Assembly: GCF_014493765.1 (NCBI RefSeq)
Contig: NZ_JACTVJ010000024.1
Span: 118,415-182,414 of the forward strand
Direction of reading: 5' to 3'
Source of the DNA: Streptomyces polyasparticus
Lineage (GTDB): Bacteria; Actinomycetota; Actinomycetes; Streptomycetales; Streptomycetaceae
Length of the DNA stretch: 64,000 nt
The notes under the pieces are model-generated. The model was not told the DNA's origin. It saw only the letters and a list, made by a program, of their open reading frames with translations, and made no database searches. Of this stretch, positions 1-8,285 are shown piece after piece (the stretch's first letter is position 1; the number at the start of each line of letters is the position of its first letter). The position numbers and the translations under genes are program-made.

Positions 1-388
1 GCCGGTCCATGACCTGCTGCGCGGTCGCCCGGGTGTCCTCCGGCGCCTGATACCCCGGCACCGGCGTCCCGTACGTCAGGAAGTACCGCTGCGGATCCGC
101 CAGCGCCCACTCCCGTACGACCCGGGCCAGGCCTGCCAGATCAACCTCGCCCGCCGCGGCGACCGCGGCCGAGAACGACCCGTACGCATCCCGGATCAGC
201 TCGGTGAGCAGCTCGTCGCGCGAGGAGAAGTAGCGGTAGAGCGCCGGCCCCGTCATGCCGAGCTGCTTGGCGATCGCGTTCAGCGACAGACCGGGCGCGC
301 CCGAGACGGCGATCTGCTCCCAGGCCTTCGCCTTGATCTCGGCCTTCACCTGTGTGCGGTAGCGCTCGCGGGGTGTCGTCGACGTCAT
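1..388 (-). CDS. TetR-family transcriptional regulator (3' end cut by window edge)
   Basis: Reads leftward from an ATG at 388 and runs off the window, so about 129 N-terminal residues are visible. The first 55 residues have the TetR DNA-binding layout: a helix starting IKAKAWEQIAVSGAPGLSL, then NAIAKQLGMTGPALYRYF as the helix-turn-helix, then a dimerisation region resembling the WHG/TetR_C_33 type (WALADPQRYFLTYGTPVPG). It is divergent from the quinone oxidoreductase at 499, with 110 bp between the starts that hold a perfect inverted repeat (421-437). The usual logic for such a pair is repression of both genes, relieved by a small hydrophobic ligand. The ligand cannot be told from sequence. 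Confidence 0.9.
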   Translation of the reverse strand, partial: MTSTTPRERYRTQVKAEIKAKAWEQIAVSGAPGLSLNAIAKQLGMTGPALYRYFSSRDELLTELIRDAYGSFSAAVAAAGEVDLAGLARVVREWALADPQRYFLTYGTPVPGYQAPEDTRATAQQVMDR

Positions 389-420
389 GGTTAGACCCTA
401 TCACTGAAGCTATTGACTCC

Positions 421-437
421 AACTCCGCCGAGGAGTT
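421..437. promoter_or_regulatory. Candidate TetR operator (inverted repeat)
   Basis: AACTCC-GCCGA-GGAGTT is a perfect 6-bp inverted repeat with a 5-bp spacer in the AT-richer part of the divergent promoter region. Its position between a TetR gene and its divergent target supports an operator role; this is inference. Confidence 0.45.
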
Positions 438-498
438 ACAACTTATAACGAAAGCGAGAGTCTCCACGTCGGCACGGCCATCAAGGAAGGCGGACCCC

Positions 499-1545
499 AT
501 GTCCACCAAGCCCACCGCACAGCAGCAGCTCACCGAGATCGTCCTGCCCGGCAAGGTCGAGCCCGAGGGTCTCCAGCTCCGCCACGGCCCGGTCCCCGCG
601 CCCGGACCGGGCCAGGTCCTCGTCACCGTCGAAGCCACCGGCGTCTCCTTCGCCGAACAGCAGATGCGCCGCGGCCGGTACTTCGACCAGCCGGCGTTCC
701 CCTTCGTGCCCGGCTACGACCTGGTGGGCCGTGTGACGGCCGTCGGACCGGGAGCGCCGCAGGCGCTCGAAGGGCAGCGGGTCGCCGCGCTCACCAAGAT
801 CGGCGGCTGGGCCAGCCATGTCGTCCTCGACGCCGAGGATGCCGTCCCCGTGCCCGAAGGGCTGAGCGCCGCCGAGGCCGAGACCGCCATCCAGAACGGC
901 GTCACCGCCTGGCAGATGCTGCACCGCAAGGCCCGGGTGCGCAGGGGGCAGACCGTCCTCGTGCACGGCGCCAACGGCGGCGTCGGCACGCTGCTCGTCC
1001 AGCTCGCCCTCGCCGCGGGCGTACGGGTCATCGGCACCGCATCGGCCCGCCACCACGAGGCCCTGCGCGCCCAGGGGGTCGAGCCGGTCGACTACCGCAC
1101 CGAGAACATCCCGGCGCGCGTCCGCGAGCTCGCGCCCGGCGGGGTCGACGCCGTGTTCGACCATGTGGGCGGGCGGAGCATCGACGACTCCTGGCGGCTG
1201 CTCGCGCGCGGCGGCACGCTCGTCTCGTACGGCAGTGCCTCGACCCTCGACGGCGAGGGCCCCAAGATGCGGCCCTTCCTCAAGCTCCTCGGCAGAATCT
1301 GGGTCCTGCAGGCGCTGCCCAACGGCCGGCGGGCGTACTTCTACAACCTCTGGGCGGGAAAGGCCTACGCCCCGAAGGGCTTCAGGCGGCGGCTGCGCGC
1401 GGATCTGACCCAGGTGCTCGACGGCCTGCGGCGCGGCGAGATCCACGCGACGATCGCCGCCGAACTCCCGCTCGCGAAGGCCGCCGAGGCCCTGCGCCTG
1501 GCCGAATCCCGGTCCGTGGCGGGCAAGGTCGTCCTGGTCCCCTGA
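499..1545 (+). CDS. Zinc-type alcohol dehydrogenase / quinone oxidoreductase-like MDR protein
   Basis: 348 residues of the medium-chain dehydrogenase/reductase family. The N-terminal GroES-like fold (about residues 15-130, with PFVPGYDLVGRV) is followed by a Rossmann NAD(P)H domain with the motif VLVHGANGGVGTLLVQLA. The structural and catalytic zinc cysteines of true alcohol dehydrogenases are absent, which favours the NADPH:quinone oxidoreductase / zeta-crystallin branch. I chose ATG 499 because AAGGAAGG lies 9 bp upstream; an in-frame extension to 352 would overlap the divergent TetR start. It is probably controlled by that TetR, perhaps in response to a reactive quinone or enone. Substrate unknown. 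Confidence 0.88.
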   Translation: MSTKPTAQQQLTEIVLPGKVEPEGLQLRHGPVPAPGPGQVLVTVEATGVSFAEQQMRRGRYFDQPAFPFVPGYDLVGRVTAVGPGAPQALEGQRVAALTKIGGWASHVVLDAEDAVPVPEGLSAAEAETAIQNGVTAWQMLHRKARVRRGQTVLVHGANGGVGTLLVQLALAAGVRVIGTASARHHEALRAQGVEPVDYRTENIPARVRELAPGGVDAVFDHVGGRSIDDSWRLLARGGTLVSYGSASTLDGEGPKMRPFLKLLGRIWVLQALPNGRRAYFYNLWAGKAYAPKGFRRRLRADLTQVLDGLRRGEIHATIAAELPLAKAAEALRLAESRSVAGKVVLVP

Positions 1546-1599
1546 GCGGTCCTCTGGGCCATTGGCGTATCGCCCGGAACGTATCGCCTGGTGCGGGAA

Positions 1600-1627
1600 T
1601 TGCCTTGCGGGGATCGTTTGTTACCTT
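1600..1627 (+). promoter_or_regulatory. Candidate promoter for the 1634-1768 transcript
   Basis: TTGCCT (1600-1605) and TACCTT (1622-1627), spaced 16 bp apart, resemble a housekeeping -35/-10 pair. They lie about 60 bp after the oxidoreductase stop and directly before a structured non-coding stretch that ends in an intrinsic terminator. Confidence 0.4.
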
Positions 1628-1633
1628 GGACGT

Positions 1634-1768
1634 GGCACCGGCTCGATCCAAGCCCCCGGGCCCAACCTTCGTCGCTACGAGCGACCACTTGCCGCGAGGC
1701 GAGCATGGCGGGTCGGTGTCATTGATCTTCATCAGAGGTCCACGCCCTCCGGGGCGTGGACCTCTTTT
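1634..1768 (+). ncRNA. Candidate small non-coding RNA upstream of malic enzyme
   Basis: About 135 nt without a convincing reading frame, bounded by a plausible promoter and a textbook intrinsic terminator. It contains a hairpin GTCGCT-ACG-AGCGAC (about 1669-1683), C-rich unpaired runs (CCCCCGGGCCC) and then the 13-bp terminator stem. It sits more than 200 bp before the malic enzyme start, so it could be a free-standing sRNA or a terminated leader of that gene. I could not assign it to a named RNA family; it lacks the paired C6 loops expected of 6C RNA. Confidence 0.45.
1734..1768 (+). terminator. Intrinsic terminator, 13-bp perfect stem plus T-tract
   Basis: AGAGGTCCACGCC pairs perfectly with GGCGTGGACCTCT around a 6-nt loop and is followed by TTTT. 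A U-tail is uncommon for Streptomyces terminators and points to the end of a discrete short transcript. Confidence 0.8.
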
Positions 1769-1997
1769 GCGTGGCTCTGCCCGTGGCCGCCCTTGTAGGT
1801 AGCCACAGAGTCGATACGTGCCCCATGAAAGGGGTTCCACCCCGAACCCAGCTTCTCGTATGGTGGAAGTAGTTTTCCGAATCCGCCCCCTGTCCGCGAG
1901 CAAAACGTTCTAAACCCGGGACGGCTACCTCGTACCGGCAGGTAGGTGCGACGATCGGATGACGCACGCGATGTACAGGTGAAAGAGAGAAGTCGGC
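1769..1997 (+). other. Promoter/leader region of malic enzyme
   Basis: No gene seen. The stretch is noticeably AT-richer than its surroundings (for example AGTAGTTTTCCGAAT and GCAAAACGTTC), as expected for a promoter. It contains an inverted repeat CTACCT...AGGTAG (about 1926-1946). A purine-rich ribosome-binding site, GAAAGAGAGAAG, precedes ATG 1998. Confidence 0.4.
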
Positions 1998-3431
1998 ATG
2001 GCAACGGCGCCCAGCGTCTCCTACTCGATGACGGTCCGTCTTGAGGTGCCCGCGAGCGGAACCGCCGTCTCGCAGCTCACCACGGCCGTCGAATCCAGCG
2101 GCGGCTCGGTCACCGGCCTCGACGTCACCGCGTCCGGCCACGAGAAGCTCCGGATCGACGTCACCATCGCGGCGACCTCCACCGCGCACGCCGACGAGAT
2201 CGTGGAAGAGCTGCGCGGCATCGAGGGCGTCACCCTCGGCAAGGTCTCGGACCGTACGTTCCTCATGCACCTCGGCGGCAAGATCGAGATGCAGTCGAAG
2301 CACCCCATCCGCAACCGTGACGACCTCTCCATGGTCTACACGCCGGGTGTGGCCCGCGTCTGCATGGCGATCGCCGAGAACCCCGAGGACGCCCGCCGCC
2401 TCACCATCAAGCGCAACACCGTTGCGGTCGTGACGGACGGCTCCGCCGTGCTCGGTCTCGGCAACATCGGCCCGATGGCCGCCATGCCGGTCATGGAGGG
2501 CAAGGCCGCGCTCTTCAAGCGCTTCGCCGACATCGATGCCTGGCCGATCTGCCTGGACACCCAGGACACCGACGAGATCGTCCAGATCGTGAAGGCGATC
2601 GCCCCCGGCTTCGCGGGCATCAACCTCGAGGACATCTCCGCGCCGCGCTGCTTCGAGATCGAGGCCCGCCTGCGCGAGGCCCTCGACATCCCGGTCTTCC
2701 ACGACGACCAGCACGGCACCGCCATCGTGGTGCTCGCCGCGCTCACCAACGCCCTTCGTGTGGTGGGCAAATCGATCGGCGACGTACGTGTCGTCATGTC
2801 GGGCGCGGGCGCCGCCGGCACCGCGATCCTGAAGCTGCTCCTGGCCGCCGGCGTCAAGCACGCCGTCGTCGCCGACATCCACGGTGTGGTGCACGCGGAC
2901 CGCGCCGACCTGGTCGACGCCGCCGCCGACTCGCCGCTGCGCTGGATCGCCGACAACACCAACCCCGAGGGCGTCACCGGCACGCTCAAGGAAGCGGTGG
3001 TCGGCTCCGACGTCTTCATCGGTGTCTCCGCGCCCAACGTCCTGGACGGCAACGACGTGGCCGCCATGGCCGACGACGCGATCGTCTTCGCGCTTGCGAA
3101 CCCCGACCCCGAGGTGGACCCGTCAATCGCCCGCCAGACCGCGGGAGTTGTCGCCACCGGCCGTTCGGACTTCCCGAACCAGATCAACAACGTGCTGGTG
3201 TTCCCGGGTGTGTTCCGCGGTCTGCTCGACGCCCAGTCGCGCACCGTCAACACGGAGATGATGCTCGCCGCCGCGACCGCGCTGGCGGACGTGGTCTCCG
3301 AGGACGAGCTCAACCCGAACTACATCATCCCGTCGGTCTTCAACGACAAGGTCGCCGGTGCGGTGGCCGGCGCGGTGCGCAACGCGGCCAAGGCCGCGGG
3401 CGCCGCGGCCGCTTCCGCGCCTTCGGCCTGA
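1998..3431 (+). CDS. NAD(P)-dependent malic enzyme with N-terminal ACT-like domain
   Basis: 477 residues. It oxidatively decarboxylates malate to pyruvate, giving NAD(P)H, CO2 and anaplerotic or lipogenic flux. Residues about 10-88 form an ACT-like regulatory module ([20 protein letters not shown]...), so an amino-acid or other small-molecule effector is likely. The malic domain follows, with [20 protein letters not shown], the metal/substrate loop [13 protein letters not shown], and the NAD-binding GAGAAG motif, ending in the conserved [11 protein letters not shown]. Length and layout match actinobacterial ME with an ACT domain. It is monocistronic, with a GC-rich hairpin just after the stop. 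Confidence 0.96.
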   Translation: MATAPSVSYSMTVRLEVPASGTAVSQLTTAVESSGGSVTGLDVTASGHEKLRIDVTIAATSTAHADEIVEELRGIEGVTLGKVSDRTFLMHLGGKIEMQSKHPIRNRDDLSMVYTPGVARVCMAIAENPEDARRLTIKRNTVAVVTDGSAVLGLGNIGPMAAMPVMEGKAALFKRFADIDAWPICLDTQDTDEIVQIVKAIAPGFAGINLEDISAPRCFEIEARLREALDIPVFHDDQHGTAIVVLAALTNALRVVGKSIGDVRVVMSGAGAAGTAILKLLLAAGVKHAVVADIHGVVHADRADLVDAAADSPLRWIADNTNPEGVTGTLKEAVVGSDVFIGVSAPNVLDGNDVAAMADDAIVFALANPDPEVDPSIARQTAGVVATGRSDFPNQINNVLVFPGVFRGLLDAQSRTVNTEMMLAAATALADVVSEDELNPNYIIPSVFNDKVAGAVAGAVRNAAKAAGAAAASAPSA

Positions 3432-3458
3432 TGTGACCGGAACCACGGCCTGATTGGC

Positions 3459-3483
3459 GGCGCGTCGCGGAACGCGGCGCGCC
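3459..3483 (+). terminator. Hairpin terminator after malic enzyme
   Basis: GGCGCG-T-CGCG / CGCG-G-CGCGCC forms an almost uninterrupted 11-bp stem with a 3-nt loop 28 bp after the stop. It has no T-tract, as is usual in Streptomyces. Confidence 0.55.
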
Positions 3484-3832
3484 CCGGGGCACTCTAGGGT
3501 TGCGGGCGGAATCCACGCCCTCATGCCCTACGGTGCTTCGCCGGGAGCCGACGGAGCGTCACCATTTCGGGGCATGTTGCCTACGATGGGCGCTTTTCGT
3601 GTGACTGCGCTACCCATAACGGGGCGCCGGATTGGCTTTCCCGCCGGAGGTGGGGGCAGGATGCTTCCCCAAGGGCTTAGTCCGAGGGGCACCACCCACG
3701 GGCGCGAGGGTCCGGCCGGCGGACCCGGGTCACGGGGTCGCCGGGGACCCTGGCAGCATCGGCTTGGCTGTGCCCGACAGGCTCTGCCGCGTGGCACCGC
3801 CTCAACAGCAAGAAGAACACGGGAGTAACAAC
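3484..3832 (+). other. Upstream region of the HU gene
   Basis: About 350 bp without a supportable gene. It carries the promoter and probably a long 5' leader for HU; TTGCCTACGATGG around 3578 and CTACCCATAACG around 3610 are the AT-richest spots. A hairpin-prone stretch, GGTGGGGGCAGGATGC / TTCCCCAAGG, lies at about 3648-3678. Confidence 0.3.
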
Positions 3833-4114
3833 ATGAACCGCAGTGAGCTGGTGGCCGCGCTGGCCGACCGCGCCGAGGTGACCCGCAAGGACGCCGACGC
3901 CGTGCTGGCCGCGTTCGCCGAGACCGTCGGCGAGATCGTCGCCAAGGGCGACGAGAAGGTCACCATCCCCGGCTTCCTCACCTTCGAGCGCACCCACCGT
4001 GCCGCTCGTACCGCCCGCAACCCGCAGACCGGCGAGCCGATCAACATCCCGGCCGGCTACAGCGTGAAGGTTTCGGCGGGCTCGAAGCTGAAGGAAGCGG
4101 CCAAGGGTAAGTAA
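3833..4114 (+). CDS. hupA: HU-family nucleoid DNA-binding protein
   Basis: 93 residues, the usual HU length. The dimeric HU fold is recognisable: the N-terminal helices MNRSELVAALADRAEVTRKDADAVL, then the beta-arm signature GFLTFERTHRAARTARNPQTGE with the arm-tip NPQTGEPINIPAG. It bends and compacts DNA non-specifically. It lacks the Lys/Ala-rich C-terminal tail of the sporulation-associated HupS, so it corresponds to the vegetative HupA. GGGAGT lies 7 bp before the ATG. A strong terminator follows, indicating a monocistronic and probably highly expressed gene. Confidence 0.96.
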   Translation: MNRSELVAALADRAEVTRKDADAVLAAFAETVGEIVAKGDEKVTIPGFLTFERTHRAARTARNPQTGEPINIPAGYSVKVSAGSKLKEAAKGK

Positions 4115-4126
4115 GTCCTTGTCTCG

Positions 4127-4163
4127 CGAAGGGGTCACCGGGTCCGTCCCGGTGGCCCCTTCG
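4127..4163 (+). terminator. Terminator of the HU gene
   Basis: CGAAGGGG-T-CACCGGG pairs with CCCGGTG-G-CCCCTTCG around a short TCCGT loop: 15 bp with one mismatch, 13 bp after the stop. Confidence 0.8.
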
Positions 4164-4175
4164 GCATTCCCCATC

Positions 4176-4316
4176 CAGCCCCTGCGGCGCTTCGGCAGAC
4201 CATTCAGCCCCTGCGGCGTTTGAGCAGATCCGAACGGAGTTCGGGTGCCGGGGTCCAGGGCGGAGCCCCGGTTTCGGGAAGGGGCGGGGTGGGGGAAGAG
4301 GCCCGCCGCAGGCGCA
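4176..4316 (+). repeat. Intergenic palindromic repeat element, copy 1 (with duplicated head)
   Basis: A ~110-bp element (4205-4316) that recurs at 18629, 39656 and, inverted, 63903. It starts CAGCCCCTGCGGCGTTTGAG, then has a small hairpin around CCGAACGGAGTTCGG, a core GGCGGAGCCCCGGTTTCGGG, and a tail CCCGCCGCAGGCG. The head CCTGCGGCG (4210-4218) is the exact reverse complement of CGCCGCAGG in the tail (4304-4312), so the whole unit can fold on itself. A 29-bp partial head copy precedes it (4176-4204). It lies between the convergent HU and HAD genes. Confidence 0.85.
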
Positions 4317-4343
4317 ACCGGCCCGCACCCGAAGGCGAACCGG

Positions 4344-4979
4344 CTAGAACGAGACCTCGGCAAGCGACCGCACGAGCGTCGTACGCGGCCCCTTGGGGAT
4401 GCCCGGGAGCGAAGGGACTGCCAGCAGACGGCAGCCCGCCGCAAGAGCCGCAGACGCCCCCGTGGGCGTGTCCTCGACGGCGAGGCACAGCGACGGGTCC
4501 ACGCCCAAGGACGAGGCCGCGTTCAAGTAGGGGTCCGGGAAAGGCTTCCCGCGCTCCGACTCGCCCTCCGCGAACGAGGCGTCGAAGCGATGGCGCCCGA
4601 GCGTGTCGAGGACCAGGTCGGCCACATGACGCTCGGAAGAGGTCACGAGCGCGGTGGGGACGCCGAGTTCCCGCACCCGGTCCAGAAGGGCGAGCGCACC
4701 CGGCTGCACCGTCACACCGCCCGCCACGGCCTCCGTGAAGGCCTTGTCCAGGACGCGGGCCACCTCATCCCGCGGACGCGCGGTGAGTTGATTCCGTACG
4801 AGCAGATCCGCGGCCACCGCGATCGTCGCACCCGCGAACGGCTCGAGCAGCGGCGCGGGCGCCAACCGCCCTTCGGCCGCGAGGAATTCCCGTACGACAT
4901 CGAGCCAGGCGTGCTCGGTGTCCACGAGCGTGCCGTCCATGTCGCAGAGCAGGGCGGCGGGAACAGGAAGAGTGACCAC
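4344..4979 (-). CDS. HAD-superfamily hydrolase (beta-phosphoglucomutase-like)
   Basis: 211 residues. HAD motif I is LLCDMDGTLVDTE with the nucleophile pair Asp13/Asp15. Motif II is VTSSERH, motif III is GKPFPDPYL and motif IV is VEDTPTGASAALAAG. An alpha-helical cap lies between motifs I and II, typical of subfamily IA enzymes that act on small sugar phosphates or phosphoglycolate. I chose GTG 4979 because GGAGGT sits 5 bp upstream; the ATG at 5015 has no such site. It lies 74 bp after murA in the same direction and may share its transcript. Substrate unresolved. Confidence 0.88.
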   Translation of the reverse strand: MVTLPVPAALLCDMDGTLVDTEHAWLDVVREFLAAEGRLAPAPLLEPFAGATIAVAADLLVRNQLTARPRDEVARVLDKAFTEAVAGGVTVQPGALALLDRVRELGVPTALVTSSERHVADLVLDTLGRHRFDASFAEGESERGKPFPDPYLNAASSLGVDPSLCLAVEDTPTGASAALAAGCRLLAVPSLPGIPKGPRTTLVRSLAEVSF

Positions 4980-5053
4980 GGGTGACCTCCGCAAACGAAA
5001 CCGGGGCGGCGCCAACCGAATGGCACCGCCCCGGAAACGTAACCGCAGAGGAT

Positions 5054-6400
5054 CTAGACGAGCGCACCGCCCGGCAGTTCGACCTTCGCGCCGAGCTCCA
5101 TGAGCTTCTCCATGAAGTTCTCGTAGCCGCGGTTGATCAGGTCGATGCCGTGCACGCGGGACGTGCCCTGGGCCGCGAGCGCGGCGATCAGGTACGAGAA
5201 GCCGCCGCGCAGGTCGGGGATGACGAGGTCAGCGCCCTGGAGTTTCGTCGGGCCCGAAACCACCGCGGAGTGCAGGAAGTTGCGTTGCCCGAACCGGCAG
5301 TCGGAGCCGCCCAGACACTCGCGGTAGAGCTGGATGTGCGCGCCCATCTGGTTGAGCGCGGAGGTGAAGCCGAGGCGCGACTCGTACACCGTCTCGTGCA
5401 CGATCGACAGGCCCGAGGCCTGCGTGAGCGCGACGACCAGGGGCTGCTGCCAGTCGGTCTGGAAGCCCGGGTGGACGTCCGTCTCCAGCGCTATGGCCTT
5501 GAGCGCGCCGCCGGGGTGCCAGAAGCGGATGCCCTCGTCGTCGATCTCGAAGGCGCCGCCGACCTTCCGGTACGTGTTGAGGAAGGTCATCATCGTGCGC
5601 TGCTGGGCGCCGCGCACATAGATGTTGCCCTCGGTCGCGAGCGCCGCGGAGGCCCAGGACGCGGCCTCCAGACGGTCGGAGAGCGCGTGGTGGTTGTAGC
5701 CGCCGAGCTTGTCGACACCGGTGATCCGGATGGTCCGGTCGGTGTCCATGGCGATGATCGCGCCCATCTTCTGCAGCACGCAGATGAGGTCCTCGATCTC
5801 CGGTTCCACGGCGGCGTTGGAGAGCTCGGTGACGCCCTCGGCGAGCACGGCCGTGAGCAGCACCTGCTCGGTGGCGCCCACGGACGGGTACGGCAGCCGG
5901 ATCTTGCAGCCGCGCAGCCGCTGCGGGGCCTCCAGGTACTGGCCGTCCGCGCGCTTCTCGATGGTCGCGCCGAACTGGCGGAGCACCTCGAAGTGGAAGT
6001 CGATCGGGCGGCCGCCGATGTCGCAGCCGCCGAGGCCCGGGATGAAGGCGTGGCCGAGGCGGTGCAGGAGCGGGCCGCAGAAGAGGATCGGGATACGGGA
6101 CGAACCCGCGTGCGCGTCGATGTCCGCGACGTTCGCGCTCTCGACGTGCGAGGGGTCCATCACGAGCTCGCCCGGCTCGTCGCCGGGGCGGACGGTCACA
6201 CCGTGCAGCTGCAGCAGGCCACGCACCACGCGGACATCGCGGATGTCGGGCACATTGCGCAGCCGGCTCGGCCCGTGGCCGAGCAGTGCGGCGACCATCG
6301 CCTTGGGCACGAGGTTCTTAGCCCCGCGGACACGGATCTCGCCCTCGAGCGGGGTGCCGCCGTGGACAAGGAGTACGTCGTCGGTGCCGTTGACGGTCAT
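5054..6400 (-). CDS. murA: UDP-N-acetylglucosamine 1-carboxyvinyltransferase
   Basis: 448 residues. It transfers enolpyruvate from PEP to UDP-GlcNAc, the committed step of peptidoglycan precursor synthesis in the cytoplasm. It has the EPSP-synthase-like double inverse barrel, the substrate Lys28-Asn29 in GAKNLVPK, and the PEP-loop cysteine Cys126 in GLGGCDIGGRPIDFH. That cysteine is the residue alkylated by fosfomycin and is replaced by Asp in mycobacteria, so this enzyme is predicted to be drug-sensitive. The second half has HPGFQTDWQQPLVVAL and the ESRLGFTSALNQMGAHI segment. I chose ATG 6400; the in-frame extension to 6502 lacks conservation. Confidence 0.95.
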   Translation of the reverse strand: MTVNGTDDVLLVHGGTPLEGEIRVRGAKNLVPKAMVAALLGHGPSRLRNVPDIRDVRVVRGLLQLHGVTVRPGDEPGELVMDPSHVESANVADIDAHAGSSRIPILFCGPLLHRLGHAFIPGLGGCDIGGRPIDFHFEVLRQFGATIEKRADGQYLEAPQRLRGCKIRLPYPSVGATEQVLLTAVLAEGVTELSNAAVEPEIEDLICVLQKMGAIIAMDTDRTIRITGVDKLGGYNHHALSDRLEAASWASAALATEGNIYVRGAQQRTMMTFLNTYRKVGGAFEIDDEGIRFWHPGGALKAIALETDVHPGFQTDWQQPLVVALTQASGLSIVHETVYESRLGFTSALNQMGAHIQLYRECLGGSDCRFGQRNFLHSAVVSGPTKLQGADLVIPDLRGGFSYLIAALAAQGTSRVHGIDLINRGYENFMEKLMELGAKVELPGGALV

Positions 6401-6661
6401 GTATCTCGCGTTCCGATGAGTCGGGCAGGGGGGTCCGAAGGTGCAAGCGTAATGGCCGTACACCCATGTTCCGGAAGCCCGAAGACGCTTCAGAACCGTC
6501 ATGAGTTCGCCACAACACGAGCCGTTGCTTCGCAGTTGCGTACGGTCACCGGATCGCGGGTCCGGGTGTGAGGCCGGGCGAAAGCCGCGGCGCCCCGCTC
6601 ACCACCGGATATGGGGCTGTGACACCCGCGTTCTGTCCACAGCGGCCGAATATGCGGGATC

Positions 6662-7240
6662 ATGTCGACCATGACCGAGGTGTCCTCGCTCACAGGGCGG
6701 TTGCTCGTGGCCACCCCCGCCCTGGCGGACCCGAACTTCGACCGCGCGGTCGTCCTCCTGCTCGACCACGACGAGAAGGGTTCGCTCGGCGTGGTCCTCA
6801 ACCGGCCCACGCCCGTGGGCGTCGGCGACATTCTCGAAGGGTGGGCCGAGCTGGCCGGCGAGCCCGGTGTGGTGTTCCAGGGCGGACCCGTATCGCTGGA
6901 TTCGGCGCTCGGCGTGGCCGTGATCCCGGGCGATTCCACGGAGCGTGCGCCGCTCGGCTGGCGCCGGGTGCACGGAGCGATCGGGGTCGTGGACCTGGAG
7001 GCACCGCCGGAGCTGCTCGCGGCCGCGCTCGGTTCGCTGCGGATCTTCGCCGGATATTCGGGGTGGGGTCCGGGGCAGCTGGAGGACGAGCTGGCCGATG
7101 GTGCCTGGTACGTGGTGGAGTCCGAGCCGGGGGATGTCTCCTCGCCGGTGCCGGAGAAGCTGTGGCGCGCGGTGCTGCGGCGGCAGCGCAGTGAGCTGGC
7201 GATGATCGCGACATATCCGGACGACCCATCCCTTAACTAG
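6662..7240 (+). CDS. YqgE/AlgH family protein (DUF179)
   Basis: 192 residues matching the whole YqgE/AlgH fold: LTGRLLVATPALADPNFDRAVVLLLDHDEKGSLGVVLNRPT at the start, then VVFQGGPVS, and IFAGYSGWGPGQLEDEL near residue 130. The biochemical role is not established in the family; AlgH was named from alginate regulation in Pseudomonas. It is divergent from murA with 261 bp between them. ATG 6662 and the in-frame ATG 6671 are both possible starts. Confidence 0.9.
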   Translation: MSTMTEVSSLTGRLLVATPALADPNFDRAVVLLLDHDEKGSLGVVLNRPTPVGVGDILEGWAELAGEPGVVFQGGPVSLDSALGVAVIPGDSTERAPLGWRRVHGAIGVVDLEAPPELLAAALGSLRIFAGYSGWGPGQLEDELADGAWYVVESEPGDVSSPVPEKLWRAVLRRQRSELAMIATYPDDPSLN

Positions 7241-7334
7241 GCGATCTGCCCCTCAATCAAGAGAGCGCTCGCTTGTACGGGGTGTGGGTTGACGCCCGAC
7301 CGCCTTTGGCCGAAGCCTTCGGTAGCCTTTGGAT

Positions 7335-7631
7335 ATGAGCACTCTTGAGCCCGAGCGCGGCGCAGGTACGGGGACCCTCGTAGAGCCGACACCCCAGGTG
7401 TCGCATGGCGACGGCGACCACGAGCGCTACGCTCATTACGTCCAGAAGGACAAGATCATGGCGAGCGCCCTCGACGGCACCCCCGTCGTCGCGCTCTGCG
7501 GCAAGGTCTGGGTGCCGGGCCGCGACCCGAAGAAGTACCCCGTGTGCCCCCTGTGCAAGGAGATCTACGAGTCCATGGGGGACAGCGGCGGCGGCAAGGA
7601 CAAGGACGGCAAGGGCGGCGGCAAGAAGTAG
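7335..7631 (+). CDS. DUF3039-type small Cys-containing actinobacterial protein
   Basis: 98 residues. The conserved middle reads HYVQKDKIMASALDGTPVVALCGKVWVPGRDPKKYPVCPLCKEIY, with one upstream Cys and a CPLC pair that suggest a small metal-binding knuckle. The C-terminus is a Gly/Lys-rich tail (GGGKDKDGKGGGKK) that looks disordered and nucleic-acid friendly. Such proteins are widespread in Actinobacteria without a known function. An upstream in-frame TTG (7329) is less likely than ATG 7335. Confidence 0.8.
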   Translation: MSTLEPERGAGTGTLVEPTPQVSHGDGDHERYAHYVQKDKIMASALDGTPVVALCGKVWVPGRDPKKYPVCPLCKEIYESMGDSGGGKDKDGKGGGKK

Positions 7632-7640
7632 CCCCTGCCC

Positions 7641-7674
7641 GGCCCCTGGTGCGTCTGTGCTGCGCGCCGGGGGC
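7641..7674. terminator. Bidirectional hairpin between convergent genes
   Basis: GGCCCCTGG...CCGGGGGCC (one G-T pair) with further pairing TGCG/CGCG inside, positioned 9 bp after the small gene and before the convergent membrane protein. Confidence 0.5.
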
Positions 7675-7704
7675 CGCTCGCATGCTTGCGGCTGCCCGCA
7701 GGGT

Positions 7705-8094
7705 TCAGCCGGCGGTGGTCCACAGGATCGTGACGGCCGCCGTGAACAGGCAGTTGACCGCCCCGAGCGTCGCGAAGCGGCCGGGGCCGGGGAGCCGCCG
7801 TACCCCCGGCGCGAACGCGAGCGCGGTGAGGACCGCCGCCCAGGCTGCGACGATCCCCGCCAGGGCCGCCACCGGCTCGCCCACGGATGCGTCGGCCGCC
7901 ACGCCCCAGAGCAGCGCCATCCCGATCACCGTCGCCACATAGCCGATCGGCAGCAGCGAGACCGCCCACAGCGCGCTGCCCAGGAGGATCAGGCCGAAGT
8001 GTCCGCCCGGCGCCGACTGCCCGAGCGGGGACGGCTGGTAGAGCTCGCGCAGGCCCGGCGTCATGGAGTGCGGCGGGGTGGCCTGTCGGTTCAT
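7705..8094 (-). CDS. Small integral membrane protein, unknown function
   Basis: 129 residues from ATG 8094. A soluble, Pro-rich N-terminal stretch of about 30 residues is followed by four hydrophobic segments: HFGLILLGSALWAVSLLPIG, VATVIGMALLWGVAA, ALAGIVAAWAAVLTALAFA and LGAVNCLFTAAVTILWTTA. There are no catalytic motifs. It converges with the DUF3039-type gene and is divergent from the hexosaminidase, with 191 bp between. The call rests on codon bias and TM pattern, so function is open. Confidence 0.7.
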   Translation of the reverse strand: MNRQATPPHSMTPGLRELYQPSPLGQSAPGGHFGLILLGSALWAVSLLPIGYVATVIGMALLWGVAADASVGEPVAALAGIVAAWAAVLTALAFAPGVRRLPGPGRFATLGAVNCLFTAAVTILWTTAG

Positions 8095-8285
8095 GGGGGT
8101 GTGCTCCGTTCCTCGTCCGCCCGATCCCGGTGCGTGCATCGTGCGTACGGACATGCTGGTCCGCGGGCTGCGGTGAGGCATGAGTACGGGCACTCAGATC
8201 TCCGGGTGGGGATTTCACCTGGACCCCTGGGCGCGGAATTATTGAGGCTCGTTGAGTAAGCGGGGGGCGTGACAGGGTCGTTGGC

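Noticed and set aside
481-1446. 321-codon minus-strand frame opposite the quinone oxidoreductase
   Set aside because: Shadow of the plus-strand MDR gene: no domain and wrong codon-position GC pattern.
1634-1768. Assignment of the candidate sRNA to the 6C RNA family
   Set aside because: 6C RNA needs two hairpins each with a run of about six C residues in the loop; only one C5 run is seen and not in that arrangement.
8200-8285. DasR operator in front of the GH20 hexosaminidase
   Set aside because: No palindrome resembling dre could be found in the upstream region, although the enzyme belongs functionally to amino-sugar metabolism.
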